Assembly (NCBI GenBank): GCA_016213845.1
Contig: JACQZN010000036.1
Span: forward strand, 1-64,000
Length of the DNA stretch: 64,000 nt
Source of the DNA: Candidatus Wallbacteria bacterium
GTDB lineage: Bacteria; Muiribacteriota; UBA6191; JACPRK01
Direction: 5' to 3'
Shown: in pieces, positions 1 through 8,315 of the stretch
Layout: each line of letters begins with the position of its first letter
Numbering within the stretch: position 1 is the first letter of the stretch
Made by a program: the position numbers and the translations under genes
Notes under the pieces: model-generated
Told to the model about the DNA's origin: nothing
What the model saw: the letters and a program-made list of their open reading frames with translations, nothing else
Databases searched by the model: none

Positions 1-756
1 GCGGCGCTCAAGAACTACCGCCAGTACGCCGCCAACCTGGCGTTCAAGGTGATGACCTACCCGATCGAGGTCGCGCTCTATCTCTCGCTCTGGACCTCGA
101 TCTTCGCCAGCGGCACGTTCCCGGCCGGACCGGGCGGCGTCGTGCCGTACTACCTGACCGTGCTGCTCCTAGCGCGGCTGGCCTCACCGTTTCCCATCGT
201 CGAGGAGCTGGAGAACTCCATCAACAGCGGCGACATGGTCGGCTACTACGTGCGCCCGATCCCGTACTGGACCGTGATGGCGGGACGGTCGCTCGCAACC
301 TTTTGCGTCAACCTGGTGCTGCTCTTTCCGCTGGTGCTGGGCGTGATGGTCTTTTTCCACGAGCTCGATCCGCAGCCCGTGCGCATCCTGCAGTTCCTGG
401 CGCTGCTGGTGCCTTCGAACCTCATCCACCTGGCGATCTACAGCTCGGTCGGAATGCTCACGTTCTGGCTGGAACGCGTCTGGGGACTGGCGTTCATGGT
501 CTCCTTCCTGACCAGCTTCCTCTCGGGGTTCACCATTCCGCTCTGGATCTTCCCCGACTGGCTGGCCACGGTGGCGCTGGCGCTGCCGTTCCACTTCTTG
601 TTCCACACGCCCGTCCAGGCGCTCTTGATCGGCCTGGGACCCGTGGAGTTCTTCCTGACTCTGGCGCAGGAGATCCTGTGGATTGCGGTGCTCGCGTGGT
701 GCTGCCGCGGCATCTGGGAAGCCGGCCGCCGCAAATTCAGCGGCCACGGAACCTGA
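1..756 (+). CDS. ABC-2 type transporter permease (5' truncated by window edge)
   Basis: Reading frame is open from base 1 (AALKNYRQYAANLAFKVMTYPIEVALYLSLW...); multi-TM protein with the ABC-2 permease pattern (R-P-I-P-Y-W ... LERVWGLAFMVSFLTSFLSG). Confidence 0.8.
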   Translation, partial: AALKNYRQYAANLAFKVMTYPIEVALYLSLWTSIFASGTFPAGPGGVVPYYLTVLLLARLASPFPIVEELENSINSGDMVGYYVRPIPYWTVMAGRSLATFCVNLVLLFPLVLGVMVFFHELDPQPVRILQFLALLVPSNLIHLAIYSSVGMLTFWLERVWGLAFMVSFLTSFLSGFTIPLWIFPDWLATVALALPFHFLFHTPVQALLIGLGPVEFFLTLAQEILWIAVLAWCCRGIWEAGRRKFSGHGT

Positions 757-757
757 G

Positions 758-859
758 GGCGTCAGGCCGGGAAAACCCGTGGCGTCTACCTGTACCGGGT
801 TTTCGAGAAAACCCGGTACAGGTAGACGCCACGGATTTTCCCGGCCATGGCCTGACGCC
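758..859. repeat. Long near-perfect inverted repeat (about 47 bp arms, 2-nt loop) between convergent genes
   Basis: Left arm GGCGTCAGGCCGGGAAAACCCGTGGCGTCTACCTGTACCGGGTTTTC pairs with GAAAACCCGGTACAGGTAGACGCCACGG(A)TTTTCCCGGCC(atggcc)TGACGCC. Confidence 0.9.
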
Positions 860-860
860 G

Positions 861-2126
861 TCAGCTCGCTTCGCCCTCGTCGGATGCGACGAGGGCGGCG
901 ATGACGAGGTCGCCGGCCACGTTGAGCGTGGTGCGGCACATGTCCAGCAGCCGGTCCACGCCCAGGATGGTGCCGATCCCCTCGGCCGGGACGCCGACGG
1001 TCTGCAGGACGATGACGATGAGCGGGATCGAGCCGCCCGGGACGCCCGCGGTGCCGACGCCGGCCAGGATCGACATGAAGACGACGGCCAGCTGCTGGCC
1101 GAAGGTGAGCTCGACGCCGAAGAGCTGCGCCAGGAAGAGGACCGTGACTCCCTCGAAGAGCGCCGTGCCGTTCTGATTGGCCATCGCCCCGACGGTCAGG
1201 ACGAAGCTGCCGATCTGGCGCGGGATGCCCAGGTTCTCCTCGCTGACGCGGAGCGTGGTCGGCAGCGTGGCGGAGGAAGAGGCCGTCGAGAACGCCGTCA
1301 GCAGCGCCTCGCGCGTCTGCCTGAAGAAGACGGCGGGCCGCCACCGGGAGCGCCAGGTGAGCACGATGGAGTAGACGACGAACAGTTGGAGTGCCAGACC
1401 CAGCACCACGACGGCCACGTAGCCCGCCAGGCTCGCCAGCAGCTCCGCGCCGGTCCGCACGACAAGGCTGAAGAGCAGCGCGGCGACGGCCACCGGCGCC
1501 AGCGACATCGCGAAGTCGATGATCTTCATCGAGACCGCGAGCACACCTTCGGCCAGCTCCGTGATGGGGCGCGCCTTTTCGGGGTCGACCAAGGTCAGCG
1601 CGATCCCGACGAGCAGCGAAAAGACCATCAGCGCCAGCGTCTCGCCCTCGAGGGCATTGACGGCGGCCTGCAGGGGGTTCTTCGGGATCAGGCCGAGCAC
1701 GGCGTCGACCGGTCTGCGCGCGCCCAGGGCGTTCTCGATCACCTTCTTGGAGTCGGGAATCATCTTGGCGCGCAGCTCGTCGCGCACCTCGGCCTTGACC
1801 ATCTCGCCGGGCCGGACGAGCTCCACGAGGCCGATGCCGATGCCGACCGATATGGCGCTCAGCAGGCCGGTCCACAGGAGCGAGCGCATGCCGATGCGGC
1901 CCAGCTTCCGCACGTCGCCCAGCTCCACGACGCCCAGCACGAGCGAGCTGGCCACCAGCGGCACCACCACCATGAAGATGAGCCTGAGGAAAAGCTGCCC
2001 CAGGAAGTACGCGATGTTGTCGTTGAACCAGGCCAGCCCCGGACTCCCGGCAAAGAAGAGCCGGGCCGCGAACCCCGTCGCCGTGCCCGTGAGCATCCCG
2101 ATCACAATGCGAATGGGGAGCGTCAT
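861..2126 (-). CDS. Dicarboxylate/amino acid:cation symporter (DAACS family)
   Basis: Family motifs: ANQNGTALFEG, GVGTAGVPGGSIPLI, GVDRLLDMCRTTLNVAGD. Confidence 0.92.
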   Translation of the reverse strand: MTLPIRIVIGMLTGTATGFAARLFFAGSPGLAWFNDNIAYFLGQLFLRLIFMVVVPLVASSLVLGVVELGDVRKLGRIGMRSLLWTGLLSAISVGIGIGLVELVRPGEMVKAEVRDELRAKMIPDSKKVIENALGARRPVDAVLGLIPKNPLQAAVNALEGETLALMVFSLLVGIALTLVDPEKARPITELAEGVLAVSMKIIDFAMSLAPVAVAALLFSLVVRTGAELLASLAGYVAVVVLGLALQLFVVYSIVLTWRSRWRPAVFFRQTREALLTAFSTASSSATLPTTLRVSEENLGIPRQIGSFVLTVGAMANQNGTALFEGVTVLFLAQLFGVELTFGQQLAVVFMSILAGVGTAGVPGGSIPLIVIVLQTVGVPAEGIGTILGVDRLLDMCRTTLNVAGDLVIAALVASDEGEAS

Positions 2127-2147
2127 GGTGCGCCGATTCTAACGAAG

Positions 2148-2204
2148 GAAAACCGGGGACACACGACCTATTTCATGGAAATAGGTCGTGTGTCCCCAAT
2201 TTTC
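2148..2204. repeat. Palindromic REP-like element, GGGGACACACGACCTATTTC-ATG-GAAATAGGTCGTGTGTCCCC
   Basis: Perfect 20-bp arms flanked by GGAAAA / TTTTC complementary ends; lies in the divergent intergenic region. Confidence 0.88.
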
Positions 2205-2238
2205 TCCTGGCGTGTACACTGGGGAGCAGGAGGTCCAG

Positions 2239-3540
2239 ATGGACACGATCCTCATTGTCGACGACAGGCCGCTCAACCGGGAGTACCTGGTGGCGGTGCT
2301 CAAGCCCCAGGGGCACAGGTTGCTGGAGGCGTCCGACGGCAAGAGGGCGCTGGAGCTGGCGGAGCAATTCCGGCCGCAGCTGGTGATCAGCGACATCATG
2401 ATGCCGGAGATGGACGGGCCGCAGCTGGTGCGGGAGCTGAGAGCCAATCCGGCGCTGTCGGCGATTCCGATCATCTTCTACACGGCGACCTATCTGGAGC
2501 GCGAGGCACGCACGCTGGCCGCCTCCTGCGGGGTGCAGCACATCCTGATGAAGCCGTCGCCGGCCCGATTAGTCCGGGGGATGGTCAACGAGTGTCTGGG
2601 GCAGGGAGCCCCGGGCGCGGCCAAGGACGAACCGCCGGCGCCGCCGGAGGCCACGAGCGGCCTGGCCGACCACCAGGTCGTCTCACAGATGGCGGAGCTG
2701 CTGGACCTGACCGAACGCATCTATCGCGAGCGCGATCCTCAGTCGCTGCTGCTGCGGCTCTGCCGGGGCGCCCGCTACATCCTGGGCGCCAGCTTCGCGG
2801 CCGTCATCATCACCGACGAGGAAGCGCCCGCTTTCGTCAGCAGTGGTCTGGGGCCCGACGGTCGCTGGGGAGCGGGCGGATTCGTGAAGGCGAGCGCGCT
2901 TGCCCGGCAGGTCATCCGGGAGCGCCGGCCGATGCGCACCACGGTCGCCTCGGAGCTGGCCGAGGTGCTGGGCCTGACCGAGAGTGTGGTGAGCGGCGAG
3001 TCGATGCTGGCGGCGCCGATAGCGTCTTCGCACCAGTTGCACGGAATCCTCTGCCTGGCCGGCAAGATCGGGCACTCGGCGTTCACGGAACACGATGAGC
3101 GGCTGGCGGTGGCGCTCGGCACGCAGCTGGCCGTCTCCTATGAGAACGTGCAGTTGAGCGGGCGGCTGGCGGCCTCCGAGAGCCGCTACCGCCAGCTCCT
3201 GGAGAACGTGCCCGCGGGGGTTTTCGTCGCCCAGATCGGCGAGGGATGGCGGACGTTGTACGTGAACTCGGAGGTCGAGCGCTCGCTTGGCTACCCTGCG
3301 TCGGAGTGGCTCCAGGACAGCGGTCTGTGGCGGCGGCTCGTGCACCCGGAGGACCGGGAGAGGGTGGAGACGGCCCTGAAGGTCGGCCTGGAGACGGGCA
3401 GCCCGTTCCGTGAGGAGTACCGTCTGTGTGCGAAGGGAGGGACCTTCGTTCGATTCCGCGAGGACGCGGCCTTCTCCGGGCGTCGCGAGGACGGGACCCG
3501 GCTCGTGCACGGGGTCCGTTTCGAGCTGTCGCGGGGCTAG
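2239..3540 (+). CDS. Response regulator receiver - GAF - PAS protein with no obvious output/kinase domain
   Basis: REC motifs (ILIVDDRPLNREYL, VISDIMMPEMDGPQL, ...MKPS), GAF-like middle, PAS (SRYRQLLENVPAGVFV... VHPEDRERVE); stop after the PAC segment. Confidence 0.85.
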   Translation: MDTILIVDDRPLNREYLVAVLKPQGHRLLEASDGKRALELAEQFRPQLVISDIMMPEMDGPQLVRELRANPALSAIPIIFYTATYLEREARTLAASCGVQHILMKPSPARLVRGMVNECLGQGAPGAAKDEPPAPPEATSGLADHQVVSQMAELLDLTERIYRERDPQSLLLRLCRGARYILGASFAAVIITDEEAPAFVSSGLGPDGRWGAGGFVKASALARQVIRERRPMRTTVASELAEVLGLTESVVSGESMLAAPIASSHQLHGILCLAGKIGHSAFTEHDERLAVALGTQLAVSYENVQLSGRLAASESRYRQLLENVPAGVFVAQIGEGWRTLYVNSEVERSLGYPASEWLQDSGLWRRLVHPEDRERVETALKVGLETGSPFREEYRLCAKGGTFVRFREDAAFSGRREDGTRLVHGVRFELSRG

Positions 3541-3647
3541 CAAGGGCACACGAGATCGCGCGGCCGTCCTTCGCCAGGGCACGCCTGAGCCCTTCGACAA
3601 GCCCAGGAGTGTCTTGCCGAAGCCTGCCCGCGCGGAAGACCGTTCCC

Positions 3648-5312
3648 CTAGACCAGGAGAGCGAATTGCTCTTTCAAGTCCGAGGGGACCGGGGCCTGGC
3701 CGGGAGCGGTCACGAAGCGGGTGAGGAAGGCGGCTGCGGCGGCCCTCTCGCGGGCGCCTCCGCGGGCGGCGGCGTCGGCGAGAAGCACGGCCTCGAAGAC
3801 GCGCGCGGCACGGTCGCACCAGTGTCGGGCCGCGACGGTCCAGCCGTCGCCCTCCTGGCCAAGCAGCTCGCGAGCGCCGGCCTCGAGCGCACCCACGGCC
3901 GTGTCGAGCGCGGTGGCGTGCTCGCCCTTCCAGACCGCTGTCCGGGCCCGCATCGCCCCGACGAACGCGTCGAGCGACCCTTCCTTGGCCAGCGCGCGGA
4001 AACTGTCGAGCACCAGGATGTTGGTTGTCCCCTCCCAGACCGGCAGCACCTGCGCGTCGCGGTAGAGCCGCGCCGTCACCCGATCCTCGACGTACCCATT
4101 ACCCCCCAAAAGCTCCACTGTCTCCGATGCGCAGCGCACGGCGAGGCGGCCCGTGAAGAGCTTCCCCAGCGGCGTCAGTATGCGAAGCAGCGGCCGGGCG
4201 GCAGCCTCGCCGGCGTCGTAGCGGTCCAGCGTGGCGACCGTCTCGAAGACCATCGCATTGGCGGCCTCGAGCTCCAGCGCCATCGCCACTAGGGTGTCCT
4301 GCACCATCGGGAACTCCGCCATGGCCTTTCCGAAGGCGCGCCGCGCGCGGGCGTAGCTGGCGCCCTCCCAGAGCGCCCGGCGGATCAGCGCTATCGACGC
4401 CACGGCGTTGTAAAGGCGCGACAGGTTCAGCATCTCCGTCATGTAGTGGAAGCCGCGGCCCGGCTCTCCGACCAGATGGGCGACCGCGCCCTCCAGCCGC
4501 ACCTCCCCCGTCGGCATCGAGCGCGTGCCCAGCTTGTTCTTCAGCCGCATCACGTACCACGGGTTCACGGTTCCGTCGGGCAGCTGTCGCGTCATCGCGA
4601 AGAGCGCCAGCCCGCGCGTGCCGGCCGGCGCGCCCTCGGGGCGTGCCAGCACCATCGCCACGTCTGTCTCGGCGTTGGAACAGAACCACTTGTCGCCGGT
4701 GAGACGCCACGTGCCGTCGGCGGCCTGCGCCGCGGAAGTGTCCGACGCGCCGACGTCGCTGCCTCCTTGCCGCTCGGTCAGAAACATCGCCCCTTGCCAG
4801 TAGGCGGGCGGTCGCGAGGTGAGCCTGGAGAGCATGTCGGTCTTCAGCGCGTCGGAGCCAAACTGCTCGATCAGCCGCGCCGCGCCGTCGGTCATGCAGA
4901 TGGGGCAGTAGAGCCCCTGTTCGGCCTGGGCGAACAGGTAGCCCAGCGCGAACTTCACGCGGTGCACCTGCGCGCCCAGCAATCGCCGCGTCTCGGGGGC
5001 GTAGAAATCCGCAACGATGCCCTCGCCGTAGGCCAGCTCCTTGAGTCGCTCGTACGACGGATGAAGCGCGATGCGCTCCGTGCGCAGGCCGCGCCGATCG
5101 TAGGGCTCCAGCCGGGGAGGGTTGGCATCGGCGTCGAACGACAGCCGGTCGACCTCGCCGGCAGCCAGCCGGCCCATGCGATGGAGCCTGGGTCTGGCCC
5201 AGTCCATGGCCGTCGAGTCGAGGTGCCGCGCAAGCAGCGCCTGGAAGGCGGTATCGGCCGCATAGAAGTCTTCGCACCGGACGTCGGGAATGCACTCGAT
5301 GGCTGCGCTCAT
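3648..5312 (-). CDS. Acyl-CoA dehydrogenase family protein, AidB-like
   Basis: MTDGAARLIEQFG, GAMFLTERQGGSDVGA, GDKWFCSNAETDVAMVLARPEG, CASETVELLGGNGYVED; start chosen at MSAAIECIPDV. Confidence 0.88.
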   Translation of the reverse strand: MSAAIECIPDVRCEDFYAADTAFQALLARHLDSTAMDWARPRLHRMGRLAAGEVDRLSFDADANPPRLEPYDRRGLRTERIALHPSYERLKELAYGEGIVADFYAPETRRLLGAQVHRVKFALGYLFAQAEQGLYCPICMTDGAARLIEQFGSDALKTDMLSRLTSRPPAYWQGAMFLTERQGGSDVGASDTSAAQAADGTWRLTGDKWFCSNAETDVAMVLARPEGAPAGTRGLALFAMTRQLPDGTVNPWYVMRLKNKLGTRSMPTGEVRLEGAVAHLVGEPGRGFHYMTEMLNLSRLYNAVASIALIRRALWEGASYARARRAFGKAMAEFPMVQDTLVAMALELEAANAMVFETVATLDRYDAGEAAARPLLRILTPLGKLFTGRLAVRCASETVELLGGNGYVEDRVTARLYRDAQVLPVWEGTTNILVLDSFRALAKEGSLDAFVGAMRARTAVWKGEHATALDTAVGALEAGARELLGQEGDGWTVAARHWCDRAARVFEAVLLADAAARGGARERAAAAAFLTRFVTAPGQAPVPSDLKEQFALLV

Positions 5313-5439
5313 GCCGATCACCATAGCGCCAAAGCCCTCGCGGGGCACGGGATTTCGAGCGACTGCAAGCCCCCGCGCGGGCCCGCAATCGCAACCCGCC
5401 TGGGTGGCGCTTCCCAGGAGCCGGCGCGATACTACAATC

Positions 5440-7614
5440 GTGCGGGAATGCGAATCCTCCCCGGGTGTCCTGCCCAAGCGCGGTTCTGGCAGGGCTGCCC
5501 CAACACGACTTGCAGCGTTGCTGGCGCTCGGCGCGCTGTGGACACTTTCGGCCCCGGCTTGGGCCTCACCACAAGCGATGCCCGCCGAATCCGGCTGGGT
5601 GGACTGGCGGCTCCTGGCCGCGGCCTTCCTCGGGGGCCTCGCCGCAGCGGCACCACTGTACCTGGTTCTCGGCCGCCGCGCGGAATCGGCCGCCCGGCGC
5701 TTGCAGGAGGAGTACACCGCCGCCCGCGCCATGGCCGAGCGGCTCCGCATGATCGTCGAGACCGCCCACGACGCCTTCGTCGGAATGGACTCCAACGGCC
5801 GCATCACGGACTGGAACCCTGCCGCCGAGGCGACCTTCGGATGGAAGCGCGAGGAAGTCCTGGGCCGGCTGCTCGGCGAGATCATCGTTCCAGAGGCACT
5901 CCGCCAGGCACATGCCGCCGGTTTCACACGGTATCTCAGCACCGGCCAGGCCTCCGTCCTGGGCAAGCGCCTGGAGCTCCCCGGCCTGCACAGAGACGGC
6001 CGCGAGCTGCCGCTGGAGCTGACCATCGCGCCGCTGGAGCTGGGGGAGGAGCGCCTCTTCTTCGCCTTTCTCCGGGACATCACCGAGCGCCGCCGAGTCG
6101 ACCGCCTGCAGAGTGAGTTCATCTCTACAGTCAGTCACGAGCTGCGTACGCCTCTCACCTCCATCCGCGGCTCTCTCGGCCTGGTGGCCGGCGGCGTCGC
6201 AGGCGAGCTCTCGCCCCAGGCAAGGCCGCTCATCGACATCGCCCTGAAGAACAGCGAGCGCCTCGTCCGGCTCATCAACGACATCCTCGACATAGAGAAG
6301 ATCTCCTCCGGCAAGATGATCTTCGACGTCCGGCCGGTGGAGCTGATGCCGCTGGTCGCCCACAGCATCGAGGCCAACCGCGCCTTTGCCTCGCAGCTGG
6401 GCGTACGACTGGTGCTGGACGCCTCCGTGCCGGGCAGTCTGGTCGCCGCCGACCCCGATCGCCTGCTGCAAGTGCTCACCAATCTCCTCTCCAACGGGGC
6501 GAAGTTTTCGCCGTCGGATGGTGTCGTCTCGGTGCGAGTTGACCGGCAGGAAGCCCGCCTGCGCGTGTCGATAGCCGACAGGGGAGCCGGCATTCCGGAG
6601 GAGTTCCGCTCCCGCATCTTCCAGCGCTTCGCGCAGGCCGACGGCTCCGACGCCCGGACCAAGAGCGGCACCGGCCTGGGGCTCAGCATCTCCAAGGCCA
6701 TCGTCGAACGGCTCGGCGGCACCATCGGCTTCGCCACCGAAACGGGCCGCGGCACGACGTTCTACTTCGACCTGCCCGAGGTCGCCAGCGACCGCCCCCT
6801 CGAAGTCCAGGGGAACGCAGACGCGACACCTCGAAAGTGGGGGCCGCGCATCCTGACGTGCGAAGACGATCTGGACACCGCGACCGTGCTGAAGCAGATG
6901 CTCGAAGCGAGCGGGTTTTCCGTCGACCTCGCCCACTCGGCCGCCGCGGCGCGGGATTGCCTGTCGCGCAACGACTATGACCTGATGACGCTCGACCTCA
7001 ACCTCCCCGACGCCGACGGCGTGGCGCTGCTGCGCGAGCTGCGCGACAGCGAAGCGACCCGCGATTTGCCGATCGTGGTCGTTTCAGCGCGCGCCGATGA
7101 GGGGCAAGCTCAGCTCTCGGCCGAGGCGTTCATGCTGATGGACTGGTTGCCGAAGCCGATCGATCACCCCAAGCTGGTCGCCGCCGTGCATCGCTTCGTG
7201 CGCAAGAGCGCCGGGGAAAGGAGCCACGTGCTCCACGTCGAGGATGACGCCGAGATTGCCGAGGTGGTCTCGCGGATGCTGGGCCCGGAGTGCGAAGTCG
7301 CCAACGCGCGGACGCTGGCGGAGGCGCAGAAGCTCCTGGCCGAGAAGCGCTTCGACCTGATCTTGCTCGATCAGGAGCTGCCGGACGGACACGGGATGGA
7401 CCTGGTGCCGCGCGTGCGGGCGCTGACGCGACGCCCGGTCCCGATCGTCGTCTTCTCGGCCTACGAGATGAGCCGCGAGGTCGCAGGCCGGGTGGCGGCG
7501 GCGCTGGTGAAGTCGAAGACCTCCAACGACGAGCTGCTGGGGATCATTCGTAGCTTGCTCGGCCGGGAGGAGACCGCGGGGCCGGCTCCGGAGGGCGGCG
7601 AGGGGGTATCATGA
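5440..7614 (+). CDS. Membrane PAS hybrid sensor histidine kinase with two C-terminal receiver domains
   Basis: PAS (IVETAHDAFVGMDSNGRITDWN), H-box (STVSHELRTPLTSI), N/G boxes (NLLSNGAKFSP, DRGAGIPEEF, GTGLGLSI), two REC domains (LMTLDLNLPDADG, LILLDQELPDGHG). GTG start proposed at 5440. Confidence 0.9.
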   Translation: MRECESSPGVLPKRGSGRAAPTRLAALLALGALWTLSAPAWASPQAMPAESGWVDWRLLAAAFLGGLAAAAPLYLVLGRRAESAARRLQEEYTAARAMAERLRMIVETAHDAFVGMDSNGRITDWNPAAEATFGWKREEVLGRLLGEIIVPEALRQAHAAGFTRYLSTGQASVLGKRLELPGLHRDGRELPLELTIAPLELGEERLFFAFLRDITERRRVDRLQSEFISTVSHELRTPLTSIRGSLGLVAGGVAGELSPQARPLIDIALKNSERLVRLINDILDIEKISSGKMIFDVRPVELMPLVAHSIEANRAFASQLGVRLVLDASVPGSLVAADPDRLLQVLTNLLSNGAKFSPSDGVVSVRVDRQEARLRVSIADRGAGIPEEFRSRIFQRFAQADGSDARTKSGTGLGLSISKAIVERLGGTIGFATETGRGTTFYFDLPEVASDRPLEVQGNADATPRKWGPRILTCEDDLDTATVLKQMLEASGFSVDLAHSAAAARDCLSRNDYDLMTLDLNLPDADGVALLRELRDSEATRDLPIVVVSARADEGQAQLSAEAFMLMDWLPKPIDHPKLVAAVHRFVRKSAGERSHVLHVEDDAEIAEVVSRMLGPECEVANARTLAEAQKLLAEKRFDLILLDQELPDGHGMDLVPRVRALTRRPVPIVVFSAYEMSREVAGRVAAALVKSKTSNDELLGIIRSLLGREETAGPAPEGGEGVS

Positions 7615-7619
7615 TCGGT

Positions 7620-7817
7620 ATGGAGAACCGGAAGATCTCGCGCAAGCGGCGACTCAGCGACCCCGAGCCCGAGCTCGACTATCTTCGTTACACCCCGGCG
7701 GAGCGGCTGGCGATGGTGTGGCCGTTGACTGCAGAAATCTGGTCCTTTGCTGGCAACTTCGATGTGGAACCCAGACTTCAGAGATCTATTGGTCGCATTG
7801 TCCGAAGAGGGCGTTGA
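7620..7817 (+). CDS. Small basic protein preceding a nucleotidyltransferase; possible antitoxin/partner
   Basis: MENRKISRKRRLSDPEPELDYLRYTPAERLAMVWPL; overlaps the downstream nucleotidyltransferase by about 56 nt. Confidence 0.5.
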   Translation: MENRKISRKRRLSDPEPELDYLRYTPAERLAMVWPLTAEIWSFAGNFDVEPRLQRSIGRIVRRGR

Positions 7818-8304
7818 GTTCCTGCTCGTGGGAGCGTACGCCGTCGCGGCGCACGGAGCGCCGCGCTCCACGGGGGACATGGACGTCTTTATCCGGGCGT
7901 CGCCGGAGAACGCTCGCAAGGTCTGGCGTGCACTGCGGCTGTTTGGTGCACCGCTGACAGATGTCACGCCCGAGGACTTCGAAAATCCCGATCTCATTTA
8001 CCAGATTGGAATCCAGCCCCGCCGCATCGACGTGATCACCGGTATCTCCGGCGTCGAATTCCAGGAGGCATGGGCCGGCCGGCAGTACTTCGAATCCGAC
8101 GGCCTCACGGTACCCGTCATCGGGCTGCGAGAGTTGCTCGTGAACAAGCGCGCTAGCGGGCGCCACAAGGACCTGGAAGACGTCAAGACTCTGGAGGCCA
8201 TCGAGTCCTCACAAGCCGGCCCGCCCAAGAGCTCGAAGGTCGGGCCCAGCCGCCCCGCCCGCCGCCCTTCGAGACGCAGCCCTTCGGGCCGCTCCTCAGG
8301 GTGA
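7762..8304 (+). CDS. Minimal nucleotidyltransferase (AbiEii / DUF6036-like)
   Basis: FLLVGAYAVAAHGAPRSTGDMDVFIR (G-x-Y-A-V-x-x-H-G ... T-x-D-x-D) and RRIDVITGISGVEFQEAW, ELLVNKRASGRHKDLEDV. Confidence 0.75.
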   Translation: MWNPDFRDLLVALSEEGVEFLLVGAYAVAAHGAPRSTGDMDVFIRASPENARKVWRALRLFGAPLTDVTPEDFENPDLIYQIGIQPRRIDVITGISGVEFQEAWAGRQYFESDGLTVPVIGLRELLVNKRASGRHKDLEDVKTLEAIESSQAGPPKSSKVGPSRPARRPSRRSPSGRSSG

Positions 8305-8315
8305 GCGAACTCGCG

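Noticed and set aside
7762-8304. CBASS-type cyclic-nucleotide synthase
   Set aside because: Too small, and the motif set fits AbiEii/DUF6036-type minimal nucleotidyltransferases; no CBASS effector adjacent.
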